NCBI RefSeq assembly: GCF_037126465.1
Contig: NC_088206.1
Location: 52,432,841 to 52,496,840 of the forward strand
Source of the DNA: Ornithodoros turicata
Taxonomy: Eukaryota; Arthropoda; Arachnida; Ixodida; Argasidae
Length of the DNA: 64,000 nt
Reading direction: 5' to 3'
Below, one piece after another: positions 39,926-49,910 of the stretch. The position numbers were made by a program, and so were the translations under genes. Positions within the stretch are counted from its first letter, which is position 1. Each line of letters begins with the position of its first letter. Below the pieces are notes generated by a model. That model saw nothing but the letters and a program-made list of their open reading frames with translations, was not told the origin of the DNA and ran no database searches.

Positions 39926-40199
39926 TGCCCCGTACTTGGCTTGGCCTTGCCTCCGCCTTGAAGTTTTTGGCCGCGCATGATGATGGCGCCACCGTTTTAA
40001 GTAGTTTTCGCAGTATTTTTGATTACGGTAGCACGCCGTCGTCAGATAATATTAAACGCCCATAGAAATCACAGTATTTTTTTACAGTGTAGGCAGAGTG
40101 TGAAAGACGTTTACTAGGAAGCAAACTTCATACTTCGCGAAAAAGATCTTGGTATTCAACAGAATACTTTGCCGGTAACATATGCTCCAGTGAGACTGA

Positions 40200-40900
40200 C
40201 AACTGCAATCTGAAGAGCACAATCTTTGTGGCTACTCAGAAACATTCATACTGTTACAAAAGGGCATATACATCATCAGGTTTTAAACAAAGTGGTACTG
40301 GCCAATGTCATTGTAAGCGATTACTTAGACTGACATATGTAGTCTATGCCGCCTTCTACATTCTCGTCATTCACAGGTGATGGCTTTGCTGATTTTGAGC
40401 AGGTGGTGGCAGTGGTTGCCACTCGACGTTTCATGAGCAGGGCATCATCATTTAATACGCTCAGGAGCAATTACTTCGCAAGATAAAAGTTACATGTTAT
40501 AGTAATGCTAGCGCAAGTTTAAAGGATTGAAGTTATGCTTGCTATTTGCTATGAAAGCAGGGTGCACGTCTTTCAATTACTGTTAAAATATATGCAAAGT
40601 GTCAGATAATGGTACAGTGCCTGTTCTCAACTTCTCAGAGGAAGAGTTGCACATTGCCCATTCTCCGCATTAGAGTGCCCACCATAAACCATCCCAAAAA
40701 TCTATCGTGAGCATTGCAATCCCCTGCCTCAGTCCACCATACAAAATTAAATATAGCAAACAAATGTAGTGCAGTAGACATAATATGGATCATTCCAATG
40801 GAGGCAAGTTCATCTTATTGAGCTCGTTCATGGACCGAACTGTTTAGAAATAACAGGTTTGAACCACTATAGTTGCCTTTCGGAGCCGAACCCTTATGAT
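40200..40900. other. no gene recognised
   Basis: Between the composite element and the LINE. AT-rich, no open frame of interest. It may include 5' LINE sequence too decayed to recognise. Confidence 0.35.
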
Positions 40901-41204
40901 CAAACTGGAACAAACCTAACACTTTTTTCTTGCTCCTACAGATCCCCACGAAATTGAGCAGCTAATTAGCAGACTAAAAAAAAACACGTTGGGTGCACTA
41001 CGATCGGATCTCAACTGAATTTGTCAGGCGGTTTCTTTAGCCTCCTCTCACAACCCATGGCAACCTTGTCAACAAAATGTTTGAGGCTAGGGTGTATCCC
41101 TCAGAGTTAAAAATAGCAAGGGTCATACCTATATACATAAAGGTGCTAAACAAGGAGTTCAGAACTACAGACCTATAGCTATTCTTCTGGTCCTAAGCAA
41201 GATT

Positions 41205-41423
41205 GTGGAAATGCTAATCTTAAAGCGCTTGCAGCATTTCTTTGATTGTCACAAGTTATTGACACCTTTTCAGTTTGGTTTGTGCAAAGCTAAATCAACA
41301 GAGTTGGCCTTTGTGAATGCAACAGAAGACATAAAACAAAACATTGATCAGAAGCTGCTGACTATGGGCATATTTATTGACTTAAAAAAGCATTTGATCT
41401 ATTTGATCACAGCATACTACTAA
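41205..41423 (+). pseudogene. RT palm fragment
   Basis: 72 codons, EMLILKRLQHFFDCHKLLTP to GIFIDLKK. It corresponds to RT blocks just before the A motif (FIDL..A..). The next codons already shift frame, so no functional product. Confidence 0.6.
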
Positions 41424-41625
41424 GGAAGCTCCCCAGGTATGGTGTATGTGGCGTCCCCCAGAGCTACCTTAACAGCAGATATCAGTATGTACAGATCTGT
41501 GAAGTATAGTCACGCATGTTGCCAATAAACAGTGGCATTCCACAGGGGTCAGTTTTCGTCCCATTTCTCTTCCTAGTATATGTAAACGACGTACTGGACG
41601 ATTTACGAGTTACATGTATATTATA

Positions 41626-42406
41626 CAGGGTGTCCCACCGAAAGAGGGCCAGGGGCTAAAAAAAACGGAGTGCTTTACACAAATGCAACCAACTGTACAT
41701 GCTTGGCAGTTGTGTGGTCTATCCAAAAAAAAATTTTTTCATCGCCCCTTGTCAATTAATTAGCGGTAATTAATTTTCGAACTTTTTAATCATCGGTTTT
41801 AGCTCTCAGATGTCAATGAGGAGGTTGTAGTAGATGTCGAAAGACACACAACTGAAGTGGTTCGAGGTCGCTATGGCTTGTGGTTTCGTTTTTTCCCGAG
41901 CTTAAAAGTCCGGCAATCCGGCACCCGCGCGCGACGATTCCAGCGCCCTCCGGCGTACATTGACTTTGATATTAGCACTTGGAGACCATCCTTGGGCCAC
42001 TTCACACAAGAGGAAGATATTTCACCTGTTTCACGGCACACCTATCAGAGTGTGCTGCAATCGTCGCACGCGGGCGCCGAATTATGGGAAGCGCTCTGTG
42101 GTGCGCACGGCTTCAGAAACCAATTTTTAAACCCGGGAAAAAACTAAACCACAAGCCATAGCAACCTCGAACCACTTCAGTTGCGTCTTTTTCGACATGT
42201 ACTACAACTTCCTCATTGACATCTGAGAGCTAAAACCGATAATTAAAAAGTTGAAAAATTAATTACCGCTAATTAATTGACAAGGGGCGATGAAAAAAAA
42301 AATTTCGATAGACCACACAACTGCCAAGCACGTACAGTTGGTTCCATTTGTGTAGATCACTCTGTTTTTTCATTAGCCCCTGGCCCTTTTTCGGTGGGAC
42401 ACCCTG
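41626..42406. mobile_element. long-arm fold-back MITE with CAGGGTGTCCC ends, inside the LINE
   Basis: 781 bp, TA target duplication (41624-41625 and 42407-42408). Ends CAGGGTGTCCCACCGAAA / mirrored. Arms of at least 250 bp pair, including TCAATTAATTAGCGGTAATT and GACATCTGAGAGCTAAAAC. The insertion point lies between the Leu and Tyr codons and the AD of the LINE RT active site. No coding capacity of its own. Confidence 0.9.
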
Positions 42407-42923
42407 TATGCGGATGGCACAAACATCCTTGTCGAGGCTAATGATACACGCTCATTGTTTTCCAAAGCTAACGCAGTTCTTCTGAGGTATTCAACATGGT
42501 TATCTCCAAACAGAAATATTGAAAATGCCTAGTAAATCTAGCTACATCATATTTCATCCTTAACAGGAAGCAATCGCAACTACTCACTATCAACTGCATT
42601 TTGGGGACGATGAGATAAATAGATTCTCGTCTGTAAAGTTTCTGGGTGTTTTACTGCTTGAGCACCTTGATGGAAGCCACATATTCTGGATGTTTAGACC
42701 ATGATTGTTCCCGGTCTTCTTGCACTTGGAAAAGTCAAATCTATTTTACCTACCAGAGTCCTTCTTCTGATATATTAGGCATTGATTTTGAGCCACATAA
42801 ATTATGCATATACTGACTCACATACTAATCCCATTTGAACAGATGATATATTACGCAATAAAGAGCACTTAGGATTGTGCTATCGTTACATGCTCACGCT
42901 TCTGTTAGCCTCACCTTTCCTTT

Positions 42924-43199
42924 TTGTCTGTAAGTAGTGTCTTTAACTTACTAAAGGTAAAACTTGCCAGCCTTGTCTATAAATTCATAAACAGGATCTG
43001 CAATTCATCAATGATCTCCTTACAACTTTATTCATCACCATACTTACTGCGTACTGATAACCTTACTCTGAAGCTTCCAATTTCCAGAACCAATTTTGGG
43101 CAGTTTATTGTTGCATTTTTTGGTGTCAAGGTCTGGAACATTTTGAATTTGGTTGCACATCAGACTTCTTCCATTCGTAAATTTAAACAGGATGTTTAA
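42924..43199 (+). pseudogene. LINE C-terminal fragment
   Basis: KVKLASLVYKFINRICNSSM, TDNLTLKLPISRTNFG and VKVWNILNLVAHQTSSIRKF are the typical LINE end (RTNYG..S..Y....WN.LP......S...FK). It terminates after KQDV. Confidence 0.7.
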
Positions 43200-43732
43200 G
43201 TGTTCTTTTCTACTGCTAACGGCAATAAATAATTTTTGACATTGTCACATTTTGTTTCCTGTTTGTAAGTGTGCTTGTTGTTACTTTTTGTGTGTTGTTA
43301 ATTTTTGACATCAGATTTATGTTTGTAGTTTCAAAGTGTGTTTGTTGCTACTCTGCTGTATCCTCACAAGGCAGTGACACTGTTTTATTATTATTATTAT
43401 TTATATTATATTTTGTATCTAGGACTGCGTCGCAGGTTTACCATACAATCCCATTTCTTGCATGTTTTCTTTTTTTTTTTGTATTGCTAATAAAGGAAGA
43501 AACAAAGAAAGAAATAACATGTAACAGTGTGCAGAAACAACAGTCCCACTTGAATCAAATCTGAAGTGTCCGTAAAAACCAAACCTGTCACATGAGAACT
43601 GGCCGAGGCAGACCATAATTAGAGACGACACAGACACGTAAGCCTCACACGCCCAGAAATTAAATTCCTTTCTGTGATTTTAATTACTAATCCAGCATTT
43701 ATCTTAATTTTTTTGAACACACTAATTTTGCA

Positions 43733-43850
43733 TAATGTAAAACCCCTAGACTAGGGAACACGAAGGGGCAGACACAACACGAAGTCGTGTTGTTCGTGTT
43801 GTGTCTGTCCCTTTGTGTTCCCTATAGTCTCGGGATTTTACATTATGCAT
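43733..43850. repeat. inverted repeat, about 55-bp arms
   Basis: AATGTAAAACCCCTAGACTA...GGGGCAGACACAACACGA is mirrored by TCGTGTTGTGTCTGTCCCTT...GGATTTTACATT with a very small loop. A small fold-back. Confidence 0.85.
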
Positions 43851-43954
43851 CATCTTCACCAGCTTGCTTGCATCCTAGCCATTTTTCCATTGACACTAAT
43901 TTTACCTAGGTAAAACTTCCAGTAGTATTTGGCACATTATGGCCTTAGTATGGC

Positions 43955-44250
43955 CCTGCTTCAGCACTTCAAGCTATTGGATAGTAGATAGTAATTTCAA
44001 AAAGCAGTTCATCTTGTGAACTAATAAAGCTTTCTTACGCCATTCTCAAATTCAAACAACTCAGGGAAAAGAGGTGCCGAGACCAAGAATTGAACAGATC
44101 AGAAGAACCAGGTTCGATTCCTGGCGTCCGCACCTCTTTTCCCTGGGGTGTTTGAATTTGCGAATGGCATCAGAAGACCTTATTAGTTCACAAGGAGAAC
44201 TGCTTTTTGAAATTACTTTCTAATAGCTTGAAATGCTGAAGCAGGGTAGT
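43955..44250. mobile_element. fold-back element with tRNA-like loop
   Basis: Arms include AGCTATTGGATAGTAG..., TTTCAAAAAGCAGTTCATCT, TGAACTAATAAAG and AATTCAAACAACTCAGGGAA, mirrored on the right to about 44245. The loop (44085-44130) carries AACCAGGTTCGATTCCTGGC, a good tRNA B-box hairpin. It may be a tRNA-derived fold-back. Confidence 0.7.
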
Positions 44251-44654
44251 TGGTATGCTAGAGTAACAAATGGAAACACATCAAGTGACACATCCACATG
44301 AAATGAAGAAGGAACACACACTCTAAAATACCAGCTCTGTTAAGGTGTCATCAGTAACTCACAGGCAGGAATTTGCGAGGACAAAAACATTTATTCTTGC
44401 TGAACACATACGAACGAGACCTCTTCTTTCTTCAACTCTATAGAAGGGATGCGCACACAGTTCTTCCTTTCATGTGTGTCACTTGCTGCATTTACATTTG
44501 TTACTATCAGATAGCCTTCCCAGTTTTCTTTTTTCATTTTGAAGCACTACCCCAATATTGAATAGGTGCTCTACACATGCAAACGAATGCTCTACAGAAA
44601 TGACTGACTTCACCGGCACTTTGCTATTCATTGTTGCTTAGTATCCTCGTACAG

Positions 44655-44815
44655 AGGCGGATCCAGGATTTTTCTGGGGGGGGGGGGGGGTCCTGCCTTG
44701 CACAACATGCTATTGCACAACCAAGGTCAATTGAAACTCTATGTAACAACAGAAATTGAGGGTGGGGTCAGGACATCTCCCCCCCCCCCCCGTAAATCCA
44801 CCCGTCCTCATAAAC
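44655..44815. mobile_element. MITE-like repeat with oligo-G/oligo-C arms
   Basis: GAGGCGGATCCAGGATTTTT then a run of 13 G on the left; a run of C and GTAAATCCACCCGTCCTC on the right. GGCGGATCCAGGATTT ends with poly-G are familiar from hAT-type MITEs of animals. Target duplication not identified. Confidence 0.5.
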
Positions 44816-45659
44816 GGTTATTAAGGAATTTTTGAATGAAAACGATATGATGACAGAAGCTATCAAATCCAAGCTTAGCAATGTGCCGATGTACTAAAAC
44901 TCCCTATTAATATTTTACGTGCACTCTCACTCCTCATTCGGCACGGGCCTTCTGTCCTGCCTGGTCGGGGTCTTAATGCTTTACTCACTGTAGCTCACAA
45001 ACCCAAGGTGCTGCACGTTGACCCTTCTCAAGAGAAACGTGGAAGTCCTGGGTTAGAGAAAAACTTGCTCCAGGAAAAAGGGTCCCGAAAAGAATGACAC
45101 CACAGACAATGTCCCAGCTGGCATGGGAGGACAAAATTGTCCCGTGTAAACTGATGGTGCTTCCAGGCTGCTTTATGGTAGCCTCATTTTATAGTAGATG
45201 TCATACATTAACGAGTTCTGTTTTAAGGGGAAAAGGCACATTTTAGTGAAAAGTTCCGGTTTCAATATATGGGAGGGCTGGTGGGCCAAAAGCTGGTGTA
45301 AGTTGGCAATGTATGCCATTTGAAGTTGGGTCACTCTCTATTATCCAGGAAAATCTGCAAGTATTCTGCGTTTCCAACTGCTTTCCTCAGAAACCTGAAC
45401 CACGGTTTTGTGAGATTTGTCAATGCAAACAGAAGAAAGACAAAAGACAAGAAAAATACAGAAGGCTGGTTTTGAGGCAGAAGTACTGCCTCCCACACTG
45501 TCCTGCGTTTTGCCAATCACCCCAGTGGTCACCATGAGAGACATAGACAAGCACACGGTTGGGGCATCCCTTCCCCCACTAGATCGTTGCTTCAGCCTTA
45601 TTGTTTCTGTAACATGTGCAACTGTTTGCTAGTCATCAAAAGTGTACATAATATCTAAA

Positions 45660-45785
45660 CTTGAAGAAGCCTGAGCTTGGGCACTAGGAAGAATAGCAGA
45701 CACTCACACAGGACTCTTGAGCTCCCAGTTCGTGTATATCGCTCTTACGAGTGCCCAATCCCAGGCTTCTCTGAGTATGGAATTT
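45660..45785. repeat. inverted repeat around GAAGCCTGAGCTTGGGCAC
   Basis: AGAAGCCTGAGCTTGGGCAC at 45665 and GTGCCCAATCCCAGGCTTCT at 45754 are near mirror images. The loop is about 70 bp. Nothing coding. Confidence 0.6.
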
Positions 45786-45842
45786 ATCCACCAGCTTGCC
45801 TGCACTTATAATTAACATTATCTAAACATATATATCTATGTA

Positions 45843-46718
45843 CAGGGTGTCCCAGAAAACGTGTCATTGAATTATAATAAAAAAGCTACGCCACCTAGAA
45901 TCATACGGTCAACGGCATTTGTTCTTATCATGTATTTGCCACCTCCTGATGTGAGTGTCATGTATCGTAAGTTTAATTATGTAAATATTTGCGAACTGAA
46001 CTCGGAAATTTGCAAAGTAAAGGTCACTTTTTTATCCCACCAATATGAAGAGCGTGCCAAATTCACTCAAATTCATGATAATTGACAGTGCTATTCACGA
46101 GCTATCCCACCGGAAAAAATAGCCGAATATCATGCTTTTCGGAGCACCGGACCATAACGTGCGATGACTTTTTGAGCGTAAGCGCTCTCAGTCCGGCGAA
46201 AGGAGGCACAAAAGCCAGCCCACAGAGTGATAGTAGAAAAAGTAACAGTTCCTAAAATTGGGAGAGGGAAAGCATTATCCCAGCGAAAGTCGGACGTGAT
46301 AAGCCATGCCTGTGTTATCTCTTTCTGCGATGCCGGGGTGGGCTGGGTTTCCAACCTCGTTTCGTCCGACTGACAAAGATTGCGCTGAAAAATTCATCGT
46401 GCGCTATTCTGTGGGAGCTCCGTAGAGCACGATGTTCGCCTATTTTTCGGATATGATAGCTCCTGAATATCCCTGTCAATTATCATTAATTTGCGTAAAT
46501 TAGACACGCTCTTCACCTTGGTGGGGTAAAAAAGTGACCTTTACTTGGCAAATTTCCGACTTAAGCACGCAGAAATTTACATAATTAAACTTACGTTACA
46601 CGACATTCACATCAGGAGGTGGCAAAACCCCCTTAAGAACAAATGCCATTGACCGCATTACTCTAGGTGGTATAGTTTTTTTATTATAATTCAATGACAC
46701 GTTTTCTGGGACACCCTG
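45843..46718. mobile_element. long-arm fold-back MITE with CAGGGTGTCCC ends, second family
   Basis: 876 bp with TA on both sides (45841-45842, 46719-46720). Ends CAGGGTGTCCCAGAAAACGT / mirrored. Arms of about 300 bp share ATTGAATTATAATAAAAAA, CACCTCCTGATGTGA and GTAAAGGTCACTTTTTTA. Only the terminal 12 bp match the 41626 element, so the two are related only at the ends. Confidence 0.9.
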
Positions 46719-46984
46719 TATAATACAACCATTAGTTATCTTTTCCATAGATTCATGTGCACAATGTGCACATTAGCCAAAATGATGAGTGTCAATCTTG
46801 TGTTCTCACATCACACCAAATTATATTATCATGATGTATGTAAACTCATACTTCTTCACACCAAATTTCATGAAGTTGTGAGCCAGAACTCATGAACTGA
46901 TCATGGCTGGGAAAGACAGTACGAACAACAGGTTTTCCCACTGGGTGCTTATCAGATGATCGATAGAAGAGACAAAGCGCTGAC

Positions 46985-47185
46985 AAGCTGGTGCATGATC
47001 AAGGAGGGGAACCCGAGATAGGGATGAAGAGACGACACAACAAATTCTCAAACACAGCAAAAAATGGAGGTTTTTGGATATATAGGGCACAGTTGCATTA
47101 CAGTTTTTTGCTGTGTTTGAGGATTTGTTGTGTCGTCACTTCATCCCTGTCTTGGGTTCCCCTCCTTGGTGTTTATCAGAAACGG
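46985..47185. repeat. inverted repeat, about 85-bp arms
   Basis: AGGAGGGGAACCCGAGATAG, GATGAAGAGACGACACAACA and CTCAAACACAGCAAAAAA are mirrored by TTTTTTGCTGTGTTTGAGGA...GGTTCCCCTCCTTGG, with a 40-bp loop. Fold-back element. Confidence 0.8.
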
Positions 47186-47774
47186 GAAGGAATGCAGAAA
47201 AGAGGACACACATACACAGCTTGTATGCTGCTCATTTTCCAGATGAAGAGAAGGTATTACGTGCTTACTAAGTTATTGGATCTTCACTTCCAAAAGACAT
47301 GAACCTAGCACGCGCCATGCCTGTTGCGAGTTTCATTGGTGAACCAGTTCTTGTGTCCCATTCTAAGTTTCAAGTTTATTTTTATAAAGTGCCCATTAAC
47401 AACCTATAAAGGTCTACCTAATGGTAGGTCTACCTATGACCTAAAACAATATAATGAACATTAGAAACATCATATAACAAACAGCTAAACAATAGGTTTT
47501 ACAGCACTATATAAAATAGGCTACAGGGCATAAAAATGCTGACACCGTGCTGATGATAAAGGTGACTGAAATTAGTCATTAGGCATGTTAATGGACTATA
47601 GTCACTGTGTGTAGCAGTGTAAAAAATAGGGGAATGACATAGCACCTTTGACGGCACATTAAAAGAAAGAGACGATAGCCGATAGGTACAATCAAGGAGG
47701 GAATGAACTATGCACTACTCTGTGCAGGAACAAAAGATCATGAATAGCTCAACGAGATAATAATGTTGGCGAAC

Positions 47775-48206
47775 CTAAGTTTCGTAGCAGGTGATGACAG
47801 TTGTAATAAATAGAAACGCCAATTTGTCTATCATAGAACAATCTGACTGCACTTTTTCGATCGCTTGTTGTCTTGTCAAGTCTAAAGAATTCCATGCGGT
47901 ACAAGCAAATTCTAGATGTGGCACAACCAAAGTGATGTACAGGCATAAGAAGCAAGAAGGACTCGAGAATAATTTAGAAATGCGGGCAATAAGACCAAAG
48001 TTTCTCATCGCTGCAGATGTCACTTTGTTGACATGGTGAACAAAAGATAAGGAGTGTTCAAAATGAACGCTGAGATCACAAGTAAGATCGACACGTACAA
48101 TTGTTAAAGTCGAAAGATAGTACTTGTGGGTAATCCAATAAATTTTCATTGTGAATGAAATCATGAAAGTTATTATAGCACCCCTCAATAACAGAAGTAA
48201 TATCAT
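47775..48206 (-). pseudogene. LINE RT thumb and C-terminal fragment
   Basis: VRVDLTCDLSVHFEHSLSFV, HHVNKVTSAAMRNFGLI and LYITLVVPHLEFACTAWN match the standard post-YADD region (DLGV.FD..L.F..H......A...LG.I, LY..LV.P.LEY...VW). Confidence 0.75.
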
Positions 48207-48284
48207 CCTGGAGCAATATACAATCTCTAATTAGCATCTAATTTCTCTCAACAGCTTCAGGTCATCTGCTTATTGAAGAACATT

Positions 48285-48548
48285 TTAATTTTTCACACAA
48301 GTTGGCAGGTCATTCACAAAGATGTTAAAAGGTAGGGGACCTAGGTAAGACCCCTGTGGTACACCTGCGGATACATTATAAGAGCATGAATAACCGTTGA
48401 CACGAACAACATTCAATCTGTCAGAGAGGTAAGAGGCAAACCATGAGCAAAGTGGATTACTAATACCATAGTGTGATAATGTACATAATAACAATGGGTG
48501 ACAAACCGAATTGAAGCCCTCCAAAAAAATCAAAAGAAATAGTATCAA
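48285..48548 (-). pseudogene. RT palm fragment
   Basis: LEGFNSVCHPLLLCTLSHYG, SWFASYLSDRLNVVRVNG and VSAGVPQGSYLGPLPFNIFV, followed by NDLPT. These are RT motifs from the A block (F..D.V.H..L) to the B block (G.PQGS.LGP). The A-block Asp is lost in this copy. Confidence 0.75.
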
Positions 48549-49734
48549 CTTGTAAGCTCGATGCTACTCTTTGTCCCATATAATTAAGGAAAGTGACCAA
48601 GTTTGTTTCTACTGCTCTACCAGAAGTAAAGCCATGCTGGGTAGCTGACAGCAAAGATTTAAAAAACGACGAAAGGTGGACGAATGCTATCTTTTCGAAG
48701 AACTTCGAGAAACGAAAATAGCGATATCAGCCGATAGTGTGCCGAAGAATTGGTGCGACCCAGATTCATGTACAGGAATAATAGCTGTTTTCCATAACGA
48801 TGGGAACACACATCGTCTAAGAGCCCTATCAAATATAGTTGCTAGTATGGGAGCAAACACTGAAGCACGACCTTTCACAATGAAGTTGGGTATCTTGCTG
48901 AAGCCACAACTTCTGTTACCTTTCAGGTCTTTTATAGCAAAATAAACATCTGACTCAGTTATGTAAATGCGTGACAGTGTAAAAGAAGTTGTCGGAATGC
49001 TGGATGTACACTTTGCACAATTGCAAGGGGAATTTTGCTTTGTTCAAACCACTTCAGCAAACTGCTTAGCAAATGCATTGGCAACTTCAATGGAGTGAGT
49101 CACAGGGGCGTTGCTTTCTAACAGACACATACAACAGGTATCAGGCGACATTTTGATTTTAACATGTCTCCAGACCATTTTAGGATTTCCATTAAGCGAA
49201 CCCTCTACAGGAATCATCCCGTCTATATAAGCTTTTTATTTGACGACGAACAACTGAAAATGTATTGTGCCAGTAGGAACTGCCCATAGTGAGATGTCTG
49301 TGGTGGAAATGAAGCTTTCTGCGCATGAGGCATCTTAGTTTCCGAGAAAACCAGTAAGGGTATCTTCTCAATTTGACTTTACATTTTGGAATAAATATGT
49401 CGATGGCATCAAGAACTAAGCTGGTAAGATTAGCTGTGGCAATATTAATGTCATCAGCATTTGTTACTGGAGACCAGTCAGCGTTGGCATAAAATCTGCA
49501 CAGCTGTAAGTAGTCGCCCCTACTGTACTCATAGCCGTTTCTGACCTCTGGATATCGTCGATTAGCGGTAAGGGGGAAAATAGTGATCAGGGGTGGATGA
49601 TATTTGTCAGGCTCAACTAATGCGGTTGAAGTAGTTATGATGGGAATTGATGTTCTGAGGCTGGAACAGATAGAAACGACAAATACATACAAAGCCTCAG
49701 GTGATTAAGAAATTAATGATGAAAGAAGGAAGTC

Positions 49735-49910
49735 ACTGAAAAGCTAGCTGTAGGACTCAAACCCTCATCTTCTGGATTACCAGTCCAGGTCTCTTATCAA
49801 TTGAGCTAAGCTAACGTACGTCCCCAGCGACTTCCGAAGGTACGTCATCTGAAGGGACAAACCAACCACTACAGCTGGCTAGCTTTTCAGTGACTTCCTT
49901 CTTTCATCAT
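49735..49910 (-). mobile_element. SINE, solitary copy of the Thr-type family
   Basis: tRNA-like head 49743-49815 (minus strand, GTTAGCTTAGCTCAATTGAT...CTGGACTGGTAATCCAG) followed downstream by CCAGCGACTTCCGAAGGTAC and TCATCTGAAGGGACAAACC. It matches the arms of the 6937-7430 palindrome. It interrupts the minus-strand LINE. Confidence 0.7.

Larger units (their letters stand above)
37094..40195. mobile_element. possible composite element with ACCGGCAAAGT ends
   Basis: ATTACCGGCAAAGTGTTAAA on the left (37096) mirrors ACTTTGCCGGTAACATA on the right (about 40180). CGGCAAAGTGT-like words recur at 37170 and 37250, and palindromic GGCATTCTACAGAATGCC words accompany them. The inside holds tandem duplications and another element with its own nested MITE. 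No transposase was recognised, so its nature is open. Confidence 0.35.
40920..43500 (+). mobile_element. decayed non-LTR retrotransposon (LINE), plus strand
   Basis: Order of landmarks: DPHEIEQLISRLKK (about 40940), IVEMLILKRLQHF...TPFQFGLCKAKSTELAF (41190-41320), GIFIDLKK (41368), NSGIPQGSVF (41530), VNDVLDDL, then CILY|ADGTN split by the 41626-42406 MITE, and the C-terminal region ending near 43199 (PISRTNFGQFIVAFFGVKVW). These are the palm and thumb motifs of a CR1/L2/Jockey-type RT, with several stops and shifts. The A-rich end (AAAGGAAGAAACAAAG) is near 43490. Confidence 0.75.
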
